Assembly: GCA_014529385.2 (NCBI GenBank)
Contig: CM043958.1
Coordinates: forward strand, 147,367,885-147,431,884
Origin: Adiantum capillus-veneris
Taxonomy: Eukaryota; Streptophyta; Polypodiopsida; Polypodiales; Pteridaceae
Reading direction: 5' to 3'
DNA length: 64,000 nucleotides
Shown here: positions 1 through 10,641 of the stretch, one piece after another
Layout: every line of letters starts with the position of its first letter
Numbering within the stretch: the stretch's first letter is position 1
Program-made: the position numbers and the translations under genes
The notes under the pieces: generated by a model
The model's database searches: none
Seen by the model: the letters and a program-made list of their open reading frames with translations, nothing else
Told to the model about the DNA's origin: nothing

Positions 1-574
1 TTTCCAACAGACTGGTTTGAAGGACTCGGAACAGGACCAACTGCCATGAGACTAGGAGTTGAACCAAATAGACGTGTCAGACCAGCTGATTTTTAGAAAT
101 GGGTTAGAAAATATAGTGGATCGGCGGATCCCTATGACCACTTAGCAAGCTTTAAGTAAGTGCTAAGAGCAGAACGCAAATTTGATTTCCATACTCAATT
201 CGAGGGGTTTGGAATGCAATTAGAAGGAAAAGCATTGACATGGTTCCAAAACATTCCACCAAGGTCGATCATGGATTTAAATACATTAGCTCAAGGATTT
301 GTAGTTGCTTATTCAAAAACCGGGATCAAACACAATACGGTAGCTCAAATCAACAGCTTTAAACAGAAACAAGGTGAGTCTGTTAGGGATTGTGCAACTC
401 CAATGAAAACAATACATTGCCAGATGCCCAGAGCTAGAGATACCTGTAGAAGAACGACTAGTATAATTGTTTCTAGAGGGACCGCTAAGCAAAGAACTTC
501 ATGCTATACTGTATAGCAAGAAGCATACAACCCTAGAAGAGTGTATGTCAGATGCTATTGATTTAGGAGACAAT
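1..574 (+). pseudogene. Element D gag, 5' fragment (capsid region)
   Basis: Left piece of a Ty3/gypsy gag gene. The open segment 160-516 has the Retrotrans_gag pattern: a TWFQNIPP stretch, then a FKQKQGESVRDC stretch that normally ends the capsid helical region. It closely matches element A gag (26554-26928, opposite strand) and C gag (about 44920-45390). A stop (TAG) lies near 93 and further frameshifts follow 400, so it is not functional. It is cut at 574 by insertion of element A; the same gene resumes at 32185 after the duplicated ACAAT. The 5' part and LTR of element D lie outside the window. Confidence 0.85.
570..574. repeat. Target-site duplication of element A (left copy, ACAAT)
   Basis: ACAAT precedes the element A terminus TGTGGGAC and recurs at 32180-32184 right after the other terminus CTACTAACA. 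Joining the flanks restores the gag sequence seen in the intact reading frame of element A itself (a GGAGACAATTGTGA context near 26515), which confirms the empty site. Confidence 0.9.
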
Positions 575-1487
575 TGTGGGACTCATGCCTAACCTCACCA
601 TCCTATCTTATTGCAGTATTAGCGCGAACAAGGATTAAATTGTCCATCCATGGGATGAAGTTGACTCGACTAGTGCATAGAGGCTACAAGAGGTTTTCAA
701 TCTCTCGGAAAACAACTAACAACTCGCATCTAACTCAAGCTACACTCAAGTGACTGAAATCACCAAAAGCCAATGACAAACAAATCACGTCCGTTACAGC
801 ATCAAATGACATCAAAACATAATGAAACTTCTAGGACATGTTTATAAGACCTAAGCACACATGCTTATGGTCTCAAACCCCACATTAGGTCAAGTTCCAA
901 AATCGCGATTATTAACAGTAGTCAATTTTTGACCTAGTCACTTTTTACCCAGAATGCATTTAAATGCTTAGCAATGATGCCCCAATACCCCGCCTATGCT
1001 TAGGTTTTTATTTGAAAGTGTAAATTCCTAGTTATGATGAAATTAGGCCGTAGGTCGGCAACGCCAAAAGCTACAAAATAGTGTGATGTGTTTGCGTCAA
1101 TGCGTAGAGCTCTTACTTGCAATTGCAATGCAACAAACGCAACACCAATGTGACAACCGGGGAGGGAGTAGGAAGTGAGAGAAGGAGACGAGTGAGCGCC
1201 ATTAGCTCACGCTATGTATTTCATTATCCAAAACTTAATAATAACTTACAAAAATTGTCTTTTATACCTTAGCCAAGGTTTTTGGTGGTCAAAACTAATA
1301 ATCTGAAAGTTCTACCAAAGATGGGTAATGACAGGTTGATACAATCTGGAAGCTGGTAGCCCTGGATCATTAATTACAGAGTTTATCCGAGAAAATAGGA
1401 GTTACAATATTTTTTATTTATCAAAATAATAAGTGTTTTATAATGAGAACTCCGAAAAATGGTATCCGTGTTATCTTGCTGCTAACA
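575..1487 (-). repeat. Element A 3' LTR (913 bp)
   Basis: Begins TGTGGGACTC and ends GCTGCTAACA on the + strand, so on the element strand it runs TGTTAGCAGC...CCCACA. It matches 29919-30589 plus 31931-32179, with scattered substitutions. A TATA-like box (TATAAAAG on the - strand) lies at 1259-1266. A single copy of the element's palindromic motif, AATCGCGATT, sits at 901-910. Confidence 0.9.
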
Positions 1488-1503
1488 TTCCCCCCTCCTC
1501 GCC
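1488..1503 (-). other. Polypurine tract of element A
   Basis: On the - strand GGCGAGGAGGGGGGAA directly abuts the 3' LTR start TGTTAGC. This is the expected plus-strand DNA primer for reverse transcription, and it fixes the element orientation as leftward. The same arrangement occurs at 52386-52400 in element C and at 11681-11690 in element B. Confidence 0.8.
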
Positions 1504-1599
1504 TGTGTCGTGCCTTGACACAGCTTTATGGGTTGAAGTAGTATTTGGGCTGGTGGCTAGCAAGGCGGTCTTTAAGCGCATTCAGTGCCTTTTGGTATT

Positions 1600-4500
1600 T
1601 TATTTTCCTTTCTTTATCTGGTACTTGCAAAAACTACTGTTCTTCAACTCCACTGTTGAGTAGCCTACAAACCTTGATGTGAGGTTGCTAATCACTGGCG
1701 CAAATATCTTCGTTCGCCAAGTGAATAATCCCATGTAGAATGCTTCCTTGAATGCCAGCATATTGTGTGAAGGTAGAAACATGCATCTAGCATAGAATCC
1801 ATAGAGGACTTCTTCGAAAGGTTGGCCACTAAGATCATAGCACAAACCTTTGTTACCCTCGAGGAATGACATCCAAGGGGCGCCTGTTTGCTCTGGCTCA
1901 TTGAACACTATGATGCATGTGAGTAGCATTTGGGAGATCTTATATAGCATAGCACATGACAAATCTGATAGACTTTTAAAGAATGACATGGCATTCACCA
2001 TGTATTCTTCAGTCGCGCTGGTCCCTTTTCTGGAGCAGGCAATCTAGGGTAGTTTAGCCAAGTTGGCCACTTCTTGAGTAGTGCCTCGTGTGCTATCCAG
2101 GTCCTTACTCTTGGTACAGGACAGAAAGTTGGATCTTTTTGCAGGGTCGTAGGTGCTCTCATGAACAAAATCAAGTATCTTGGGTTTTTGTTCAGCCAGC
2201 TCAACCTCCACTTCGGGTGGTCTTTATATGCACCCTCGTCTTGCATGTCTGCGTAAAGCCTTTCTTTTACCTGTAGTAACTCAACTTTTATCAGAGAATA
2301 GGGCAAGGACTGTTGGTGCCATTGTGCATTTATTTGATTGGGAGTGAGTTGTGTGACATTGATAGGATGATAATCTGTTGCTACCTTCCACTGCTCATCT
2401 ACCTCTTGTATAGCTTTTTCTTTTAGTGCATCTTCTTCAGCCTTTGAGAGCTAGACCATGGGCACTCTGTCTTCTTCTATAATGGTTACCTGAAAATATT
2501 CCTCGCCACTCAGCTCTACTGTGGACTGTGTCTCCATTTCAGCAAATGATACTGAGGGTATTTCTATTTGAGGCTACTCCGAATTGCCTGCCTCTTCTTG
2601 CGTTTATGGCCTTCCCTCTCTCATTAGCTGGTTGACTCTTTTGAGTTTAGCTATCTCCTTCAGCAGTTCATCTTCTCTTTGGACCCACATCAAGGCCAGG
2701 TCTCTACGCTGAGATTGCTCTAACTTCAGCTCTAGTCCAGGTCTTTATTTTTCTTTTCTAGTTCCATGTAGACCTCGTATGTACCTTTGATCGAGGTGAC
2801 GGCTGGATTTTCTCTTATTTGCCACAAGAATATCGCCTCATCATTGATTCTTTGTTCTGAGTACTATAGAGAAGCATTGGCTACATCTAACTGTACCTGG
2901 ATTCTTTGAGCTGATAGAGTGGTATTTAGAAGTTCATTTGTCACTTCCTTGAGCTGATCATCCTTGGCTTTGCACACATCTGACAATTTGGTAAGCAGCT
3001 CACCCAGCTCCTCCATTTTTTTTTGTTGCTTATCTCTAGCAAGCTGATGTTGTTCAACTTCTGCTCTCAGCTCCTACACTTGCCTCTGAAGATCGGTGAT
3101 GACATTAAGTATGTCGTCTAACTCCCCTTGGAGTGCATCGATCACCATCTCTAACTCTTTGGCCCATGTGCTATAGTCAAGTGCTGCTGAGCGAAGTCTT
3201 TCAGTCATCTCCTGCATTTGCTTAGCATATTCGTTAACCTACAGGATGACCTCATCATTCGATTGCTAGTCTTCATGTCGTGCCAACTGAGTTGATGTTT
3301 CTGCAGCCTCTTGTGTGTCTTTTGGTTGTGTAAGGACGGCTAGTTGTTGTTGTTCTTGTAGCCGTTACTGTTCTTTTTCCATGGAGGTAGAGGGTGGTGC
3401 CTTGGCCTTCTCTTGCTATGTTGCGGTAGAGGGTGGCTCCTATGTCTTTAGCTCCTTTGGCTGCTCAAACTGTGTGGTGTCTTCTTTTGTTGTAGGACTT
3501 GCTGCCTTTTTTATCTCCGGCTCTTTCTCTGTTTGCTTCTCTTGATTAGAGACATCTGCTTGTTGTGTTGTTTTCGCTGCTTCTTGCGGTTCAGATTCTT
3601 GTGTAGCTTCAGCTATTTTTTCTTGTTCAACTTGTGCTTCTTTCTTTGGTTCATTTGTGGTGTCTTTAACTACCGGTGATGGTGGTGGGATTAGCATTGG
3701 TTGATCTTGGTGTTCAGACACAGGAGAAGAGATGCGGGGAGACACATCACCTTGGGTATGTTGTGCTTCTCCTTGTGCAGTAGTTTCCCTCTACTCTCTT
3801 TTGTTCTTCTTCCACCTCTTTCACTTTTCTCGCCGCTTCTTTGGCTTCTTTCAGCTTTAAAGCTTCCACTTCTTGGTACATCTTTTCCATGGATTCCGTT
3901 GGATCTTCAAATTGCTTCCTTGTATGATGCTTTGTTCTAGGCTCTTTAAGCTCGGTAGGCACCCATTTTTTTGGGTCCTTTCCTTGTGCTTGTCAGCTGC
4001 ATTGGTATGCATGTTTGTCTCTCTCAAACCGGGCTTGCTTTTGCACGGGCTCTTCTTGGTGTACTGCCACGACTTTTCTCTTCATTTCCTCCCTTCGTCC
4101 TCTCTTTTCTTCATTATTCGAGCTTTGACTGATGTGCCTTTTTGACGACTCTCAGTTGATTCTTCAACAGATTTTTAGGATCTCTTTGCGGATCTTGTAG
4201 CTCGAGGAGATGGTTGAGCTGCCAGTATCCAAGTGTTTTGGTCTGGGGCAGGTGGTTGGTTGTCGGCCATGTTGATGGCATGGTATGCAATTCTTGTCAA
4301 TAACTCTGGTGCACCTAGGTAAGTAATCTTTCCTTCTTTCTTTGTGCCTCTCAAAGTGGTCAAGACATATTGTGTGTGGTCCATTGGTTGCCTGGTTTTT
4401 GACTTGTGGACTTGCGTGAAAGTGGTGGCAACCGCATGATTTGGTGTGGTATACCTTGGTGGCCTCTTAGCCCAAAAGTGGAAATGCTGGTGGTTTAACC

Positions 4501-5081
4501 TGGCTGGCTCTTCCACCTGCTTGTGAATAAGGTCCACAAAGATGGCTGCGGAAATTTCTTTGGTGAAAGTACCGGTCGTTTTCCTGTCCCTTGCCCTCAT
4601 TGTTATTCCTTCTATTGGGCAGTATGAGTGCTTCTGCAACTATTTCCTTGGTTATCACCACTTCAACTTTATTCCCCTGAGGGTCCAAAATCTGGGCAGT
4701 TCCATCTTCTTTAAACATGGATAAAAGCTCGTAAGCTTTTTGGAAATTCACACCGCACGACTCCTGTGCATATAAATCTTTGAGCCCTAACCTGTGGTTG
4801 GCTTCTTTGGTCTCAGGCTTCGCGGCAACATCATACACTTCTTTTGGTAGGAGTTGCAACTCTACCTGATGTCCTTCCTCACTTTTGAATTTGCCGGTGA
4901 ATACTGTGGTGTGATGCTCTTCTAGTTGTTCTTTTGAAAGATAGGCTGCCTTGGCGGCTTTGACTGAATCTGGATCCAATTGTATGCGGGTATCTCCTGC
5001 AACTTTTCTTTCTGGTTGAGCTTCTTCTTGGCCCTCTCTTTTGCTTGCATGGCTCCTGTGCAGTGATGAATGGAGTGTCAA
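1600..5081 (-). pseudogene. Element A ORF2, degenerate copy of the 1085-codon protein of element C
   Basis: Several - strand segments (5081-4467, 4639-4175, 3962-3747, 3745-3440, 2306-1995, 2001-1600) line up in order with the intact ORF2 at 52435-55692. The N-terminal region shares a YEL...DG..Q pattern and the motif KRPPRYTTPNHAVATT followed by ELLTRIAYHAI. The C-terminal region shares FCPVPRVR and WLNYPR. The middle is rich in Glu, Lys and Gln and looks like coiled coil. No signal peptide or membrane segment is seen, so it is not envelope-like despite its position after integrase. Many stops and frameshifts make it a pseudogene. The function of the family is unknown to me; a distant link to the plant 'Transposase_32' (putative plant transposon protein) domain is possible. 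Confidence 0.75.
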
Positions 5082-5950
5082 AGTTAGCAGATTTGAGATT
5101 TTTCTCTGAAAGGTCTTTTAGTCTGAAATGCTAACAATTTTGGTCCAATTTGCTTCAAATCAAATTTTGAACAAGCATAGATGCATAAAAGCATGCAAGG
5201 AACAAAATTGTAAAGTCCAAACAAAATTTTGCAACCAAATTAAATAATCGCGATTATTCACAGTTGAGTATTTTTTTCAACAGTTTGCAAACTTGGCATC
5301 AGGCTTAAAGTATATTCAAATACATACTCTGACTGAAATATGGGCTCATTTGGATGCATAGGCTGAAAATGGTACCAGATTTTGGCTTTAGGTCTCTGAA
5401 ACAGTAGATATAACAGAAATTTGAGATTTTGAGCTCTAAATTGGTTCAAAATTGGCTAGTGGGCTTAGCACATCATAAACCTTGGATGTATGATGGCAAA
5501 TTATCAAAATTCCCCCATTTTGGCTAGAAAGTAAATTATCGTGATTATTAACATTTCTACCAAAATCAATATGTTTTGGTACAAATTGATTCTAGGTATT
5601 GTACTCTGTGTCTGAGATATGAGGTGATTTGAATCAAGAAATGTGGTCCATAACCCAAAAATTGGCTTGCAAAGACTTCTTTGCATTTTCTGGCAATTTT
5701 CCAAGTTATAGGTGCTTATTTTGGCTCATACTTGATTTTTGGCATGTAATAGGTGTGTACACATGATAGGTGAGGTGATAATACAATTTCCAAGCAAAAA
5801 TAGTACAAAAGTAAATAATCGCAATTATTTACAGCAGTCACAAATTTTTTGCAAAACTTAAAAGTTTTGACCTAAACACATTCTATACACTTAAGAAAAG
5901 TCCTAAATTGAATTTGGTCAAGTTTAGTCTTGCCAGCATCACTTTGTGCT
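5082..5950 (-). repeat. Element A spacer with periodic palindromes (3' array)
   Basis: No convincing coding sequence. Three copies of a palindrome with half-site GTAAATAATCG are centred near 5251, 5542 and 5822, spaced 291 and 280 bp. One is AATAATCGCGATTATT, one has TCGTGA and one TCGCAA in the core. The same motif with similar spacing occurs in the leader of this element (28355-29237). The surrounding sequence is AT-rich and resembles the leader in style. Confidence 0.8.
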
Positions 5951-6295
5951 TTATCGACTCTGAAATCTCTGATTTTTGTGACTATACTGCTTGTTGAGTT
6001 GGTCAGTCAATTTTGAGGCTTTGGACTTTTCCGCAACATAGTCATGAAGCAACTCATCCAATTCTGGCTCATTTGGAATCAATTTGACCCCGTATGTCGA
6101 ATTTGATGCTTTGTAGCCTTCCAGCCATTTTTTGCTTTTCGAGGGCTTTGCTTGATTGATTTCACTAAACCAATCATATACATTGTATATGAACCTCGTA
6201 GGCAAGCTGTCTGTGAAGTCAGATCCAAATTCTGGTATCTGCCAAAAACCTAGCTTTTCTACTGGGGATCCCCTCGACCCCTGCCGAATGGTCAA
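5951..6295 (-). CDS. Small conserved ORF in the element A spacer
   Basis: An open frame of 114 codons between the pol tail and ORF2. Its middle (a QAKPSKSKKW stretch, then PNEPELDELLHDY) has a weaker counterpart at the same relative place in element C (56962-57251, - strand: QAKPKRK, then PNRWLHNISNELEM after a one-base frame change). Presence in two diverged families suggests a real short protein or an exon upstream of ORF2. It is charged and helix-prone with no recognisable domain. The start codon is uncertain, and it may be spliced to ORF2 rather than translated alone. Confidence 0.4.
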   Translation of the reverse strand: MTIRQGSRGSPVEKLGFWQIPEFGSDFTDSLPTRFIYNVYDWFSEINQAKPSKSKKWLEGYKASNSTYGVKLIPNEPELDELLHDYVAEKSKASKLTDQLNKQYSHKNQRFQSR

Positions 6296-7246
6296 CTGAT
6301 GATATAGAAAGGCTCCATTATGTTAGGGCATGCTACAGTTCAAATCCCATCTGATTCGGTCAAGCTGGCAGGCCGCTATGGTCAGTTTTTGGTCGTAGGT
6401 CTTCGTGCACTACTCAATTTCTAGGGTTTTTTCTAGGGGTTTAGGCTGGCTACCGGCCGTACAAAATGGATCATTGACTAGTAAAGAAATTACCTCTCAT
6501 GTCTCGTGTGGTACGGCGCTACAAACGGGCAACTGTAAACTCCGGAAAAGACGCACGAAAGAGGTCGAAAAGCTCTCTCTGCAAAGGCCACAAGTGGAAA
6601 TGAGGTGGTTTTAGCCTACCTTGGATATCTATACCCAGACTTCCCGAACCATTTTTGCCTAGATTCCCCTGTTAGTCCTACTACGCTGTGAAATCTATGT
6701 TAGACTCAAAAATTTCCTTGATCGGAATCATGTAGCTCATTCTGCAAGAATTTTGAAAAAGTAGTTCTGGCCGCCTAATTTAGGCTTTCCGCTTCCATCT
6801 TTTGATCTCATTGAAAATTTTTGTGCCTTGTCTTTCTGATCACCATCGTGTCTTCCGTTTTTCCATCTGAGCTTCTTTGCTATTTGTTATTAATTTTAGA
6901 CCTGTTTATTGAAAAAATCAAAGAAAATAACAAAATGCTCTAAAAAAGTAAAGTAAAAATCTAATAATTAAGAAAATCCATTGAAAAACACAGCTTTATT
7001 GTTCTTTGTTGGATTTCTCTATTTTATAGTCTCATTATCAATAAAAATGATGCAAAATAACAAAAAATGACTATTTTTTGATGATTTTTAGATAGTATAT
7101 ACACTATTTACACTCATCGGGAAGATATTATCATTGAATTTTTCCTTGATGATGCATTATAAGGGCATTATTAGGTAATTTTGCAAAAAATCACACGTTA
7201 ACATCAAACTTTTTCCTCCTCTTCAAACATTGCCCTTCATTACTTA
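6296..7246 (-). other. Non-coding spacer of element A
   Basis: No supported gene. On the element strand an AT-rich tract near 6900-6960 ends in a pyrimidine-rich run and AATAAACAG|GT, which looks like a splice acceptor; the matching place in element C (about 58060-58130) has a similar T-rich run ending in AAGCAG|GT. Blocks such as ACCTCTCATGTCT (6491-6503) recur near 57675, so this spacer is conserved between families A and C. Confidence 0.5.
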
Positions 7247-7783
7247 TTAGTGCCCTTCCACCCCTCCTAGATGGCGTACTCCGGGACGACTGTGTGCATG
7301 GGTTGAACAATCGTCTCTATGTATAGCCGTGGTTGGCTCTACCATGCTTTGAAGATCAATGCAATTCAAAACACTATATTGTGCAAGAGCTAGGTCTTGA
7401 GTAATTAACTCAAGGGTTTCTGATGTCGAGGGTTTCTGATGCTGTCTTCCAAAGAGCAAATCTTGTAGCTTGTGTGCTCTCTGTTTGATTGTACCATCAG
7501 GATGCTTCAGCACACTAATTGCTTGAGCTGTTGTTAGCACTTTTGAATATTGTCGAGCTTTTTCTTGCCATTGGTAGCTTGGTTAGCTTGGTGTTGTATG
7601 GTGTGGTGGAGTCTTTTGAGACTTAATTCGCCATTGCTTGATTGGTTTTACTGTTTGTGAAGAAGATAAGTACTCCTTTTTCTTCCAAATCCATTTCAAG
7701 TTAGGTTCCTTGCTCAGAGATGCTCCTCTCTGTTTTTTTACCCTTGGAACCTTCTTCTGTTTTGTTGGTGATGTTTTGGACAC
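7247..7783 (-). pseudogene. Element A pol C-terminal tail
   Basis: Two - strand open segments (7783-7583 and 7540-7247) continue downstream of the second retropepsin-like domain. The first is Lys-rich with IWVSK and WIWKKK motifs; an IWVPK copy lies just before it. Comparable W-x-K repeats occur at the end of element B's protein (KLWLPK, YKWVRK near 13180-13640), which suggests that this tail is conserved between the two families. Stops between the segments make the present copy non-functional. Function unknown; basic, Trp-containing repeats could bind nucleic acid. Confidence 0.45.
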
Positions 7784-7908
7784 CCAGATTTGAATCGGCT
7801 TATCCTTAAGCTATGCTTTTGGTACCCAAATTTGCATGACTCCTTGCATGCTACTTGTAGCATTTGCTTGTCGAGGGGATGGAGAAGGTTGATTACTTTT
7901 GGTTTGGT

Positions 7909-8547
7909 CTACCGATTGCTTCCTTTCCATTCCTCCTTGCTTGGTGCAATTGGAACAATGAGTTGTCCGCCTTTAGGTGATAGCTTGAGCTGATTTGTAT
8001 CCCAATCTGGTATTGCTTTGTATGTACGCATCCAAGGAATTCCAAGAATCCTCGTCTCATTCATGTGTTCATCTGGTAAGCATACAAACTGATGAGGACA
8101 TGAACATCCATATACTTTCACGTTCAAGTTGACTACTCCCAATGTCGGGGTTGGGTTCTTGTTGCATCCTTTGATTATCGTTATTCCTATTGTCAATGCT
8201 TGACTTGTTGCCTTCTTGTACGTGGAATAACTGACTGCATTTACTCTAGCTCCTGTGTCGACCAAAGCATTGGTACTATGATTGTTGAGTTGTACATTGA
8301 TGCACAGGTTCATTTCGTCTAACCAATCATCATCTATTGAAACTGCATCTTTAGGAAATTCCCATTGTCGGTGATCTATTTCCAGAGTGTTGATGGGAAT
8401 CAATATCTGTTGATTCCTAAGAGTAGCCTTTTGTTTGAGTACCCGAAGCCGAGCTTCTTCTTGGGCTTCATCAATAACCTGTTGTTGTTTAATCCTCCTT
8501 TGTGTGGCTGCATGCATTCTTTCTAGCAATTCATTGGTTAGCGGCAA
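7909..8547 (-). CDS. Second retropepsin-like (aspartic protease) domain after integrase, element A
   Basis: 212 open codons starting one stop codon after the integrase C-terminus. Residues about 95-190 show the retropepsin layout: LVDTGARVNAVS (catalytic Asp-Thr-Gly), a central TLGVVNLNVKV strand (flap and beta region) and ILGIPWMRTYKAI, the usual ILG-x-x-W second half. This is distinct from the element's normal protease (AILDSGADIA near 24480), so the element has two retropepsin folds. The N-terminal third is a helical, charged linker. The TAA between integrase and this ORF may be a mutation, since the frame otherwise continues (GCRLKK, stop, NLPLTNELL). It could be a processing protease, or a structural or RNA-binding relic; the intact DTG argues for past catalysis. 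Confidence 0.7.
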   Translation of the reverse strand: MPLTNELLERMHAATQRRIKQQQVIDEAQEEARLRVLKQKATLRNQQILIPINTLEIDHRQWEFPKDAVSIDDDWLDEMNLCINVQLNNHSTNALVDTGARVNAVSYSTYKKATSQALTIGITIIKGCNKNPTPTLGVVNLNVKVYGCSCPHQFVCLPDEHMNETRILGIPWMRTYKAIPDWDTNQLKLSPKGGQLIVPIAPSKEEWKGSNR

Positions 8548-8549
8548 AT

Positions 8550-9724
8550 TTTATTTCTTTAAACGACATCCACTAATCCAATTAGCCATTGGTTCACCAT
8601 CTAGGGTGGACAATTTTACTACTCCACTTGGAGATACATCTTCAATGATAAACGGTCCGTTTCTCTATTTTTTTAACTTGGGAATGTGTTGCTTAAGGGA
8701 ATAGACTAATACTAAGTCCCCTTTCTTGAAGATTTTTGTGATTAAGTGGGAATCAAAAAACTGTTTTTGTTTCCGCTTTTGTGCATAGATGTGAGCTACA
8801 GCAGTTAGCCTTTGCTCATCTAGCTTTTCCAAATCTTCAATTCTTTCTAACAATTCATGTCCCGTCCAGTCAAGATTCCTTGCCACCCTTAATGTTGGCA
8901 ATAGAAATTCTATTTGTAGTATGACATCAAGACCATAAACAAGGTTAAAGGGTGTAGCATTTAAATCCGTTTTGAATGAAACTCGATAAGCCCATAGAGC
9001 AGCATGGAGATTCATTTCCCAGTATGTCCTTCCTAAACTAACCACTTTTGTCAGCACCGAGCTAAGAATTTTGTTCGTATGCTCAGCTTGTTTGTTTGCT
9101 TGTGGGTGATAGGGAGCTGATTTGTTATGGATGACCATAAACTCATTAAGGAAATACTCGATTACCTCATTGAGGAAATGAGTTCCCCAATCACTGAAAA
9201 TTTCTATTGGCAGTCCATATCTCGTGAATACAAACTCATATAAGAATGCAGCAATGGTTCTGGCATCATTCTTTTGAGTTGCTTTAGCCTCAGCCGACTT
9301 GGTCAAATAGTTTGTAGCTATAATGATATATTGAGCTTGGGTTCTCTAAGCAGGTGGTTGTATTGACCCAACAAAATCTATACCCCATTTTGCGAAAGCT
9401 CTAGCCCCCATCATTGGTCTTAAGAGCATGCTGTGTTGGCATTTTTGCTCGTTGACAAGCATCATACCTTCGAACATATTCTTTGGCATCTGCAAAAAGT
9501 GTTGGCCACCATATGCCTGCCATCAAGATTGCTCTTGCGGTGGTCTCACTAGAAAAGTGACCTCCAGCTAATCCAGCATGTGCTTGTTCTATAATCGGAA
9601 TATACTCATCTTCATTTGCACAAAGACGCAAATGTTGATCTTTACCTCTCCGATGCAATTGGTTCCCAATAAGAGCATAGTCTCTTGCTTTAGTTTCAAT
9701 TGCTCTTTGACGGCGTTTACTCAT
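8550..9724 (-). pseudogene. Element A integrase (second H2C2 zinc module, catalytic core, C-terminal domain)
   Basis: Segment 9724-9401 is an integrase H2C2 module (EQAHAGLAGGHF, then GIWWPTLFADA), but its first Cys is Tyr here (RRYDACQRAK; element D keeps CDTC). Segment 9306-8665 is the DDE core: SDWGTHFLNE supplies the second acidic residue (family consensus usually D-R-G) and PYHPQANKQAEHTNK the Glu. The C-terminal GPFIIEDVSPSG...GEP block lies at about 8560-8660, before the stop at 8550. Frames are broken between 9400 and 9307. The enzyme would have inserted element cDNA into chromosomes; this copy looks inactive. Confidence 0.85.
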
Positions 9725-9776
9725 ATCCTCGGGAAATGTTCAGCTTGATAAGTTAGTAAACAGATAATTACTCCAC

Positions 9777-10040
9777 TTAAGAACAGGTGACATTTGAAAC
9801 AATGTTACATGAGGTATGGGAGTTTGTTTTCGAAGCATAATTCTTTACAAAAGATCGAACAATATTCCTCATAGTCGGCCAAAATACTCCAAGTCTCAAG
9901 AATCGTTGCATAGTTTGGTCTTCCGCAAAGTGAAGTCCTACTATGGTAACATGTGCTTGACTTAGGTACTTTTTTTTTTCTTCAGGATTAATGCATAAGA
10001 GCAATATTCCATCTTGATTTCTTTTGTATAGCCTACCAGA
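9777..10040 (-). pseudogene. Additional integrase-type H2C2 module, element A
   Basis: The segment GRLYKRNQDGILLLCIN, then QAHVTIVGLHF and GVFWPTMRNIV, repeats the pattern of the H2C2 module just downstream (LHRRGKDQHLRLCAN, QAHAGLAGGHF, GIWWPTLFADA). Both His positions are present, but the Cys pair is degraded (NYASKT). Element D has the same module in the same place (about 35850-36110, NYPQCQK). This gives two tandem zinc-binding modules upstream of one catalytic core. Confidence 0.6.
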
Positions 10041-10214
10041 TAGTAATTGATACATAGCTGATTGCTCTATAAATTTGATCGTAATAGGAAGTGGTATTTG
10101 TAAATCCACTTGAGCTATTGTCATCAATGACACCATGTTTTCCGACCATCGAGGTATCATTTCCATGGAGAACAAATAGGCATATGGTAGATCATTGTCT
10201 ACCCCTTTAGGTGA

Positions 10215-10636
10215 TCCTCCTGAAACAATCCTTGACAAATGATCATCTTGTTGATGTGTAGTGGCTTTTTCTACAACCACAGTGAAATCAAATTCCAGAA
10301 GAATGATGAACCATCTCACTATTCTTCATGTGTTGCATGGCTTGTTGACCAAGTATAACAAAGCTTGGTAGTCCACAAAGAACACAAACTTGTTGGCTTA
10401 TAGGTAATGTCTATCCTTTTTAACGGCATAGATCATTCCTAATCCTTCCCTTTCGGTGGTGGTGTAATTCTTTTCCGCCATGTTCTACTGTTGACTAGCA
10501 TAAGAAATAGAAAAGTCAATTTTCCCGTCTCTTGGTTGAGCTAGTATACAACCGATAGCAAAATTGAAGCATCTACATGTATGTGCAATATCTTATTCCA
10601 ATCTGGTGCTTTCAATATTGGAGCTAAGGTGAGAGC
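10215..10636 (-). pseudogene. Element A RNase H
   Basis: Continues the RT after element B is removed. HIHVDASI gives the first catalytic Asp, NYTTTEREGLG the Glu region, ANKFVFFVDYQALLYLVNKP the next strand and helix, and DDHLSR the usual end of the domain. Stops and frameshifts occur around 10320-10560. The normal role is degradation of the RNA strand of the RNA:DNA hybrid. Its 5' edge is the TTGCT target duplication of element B. Confidence 0.8.
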
Positions 10637-10641
10637 TTGCT

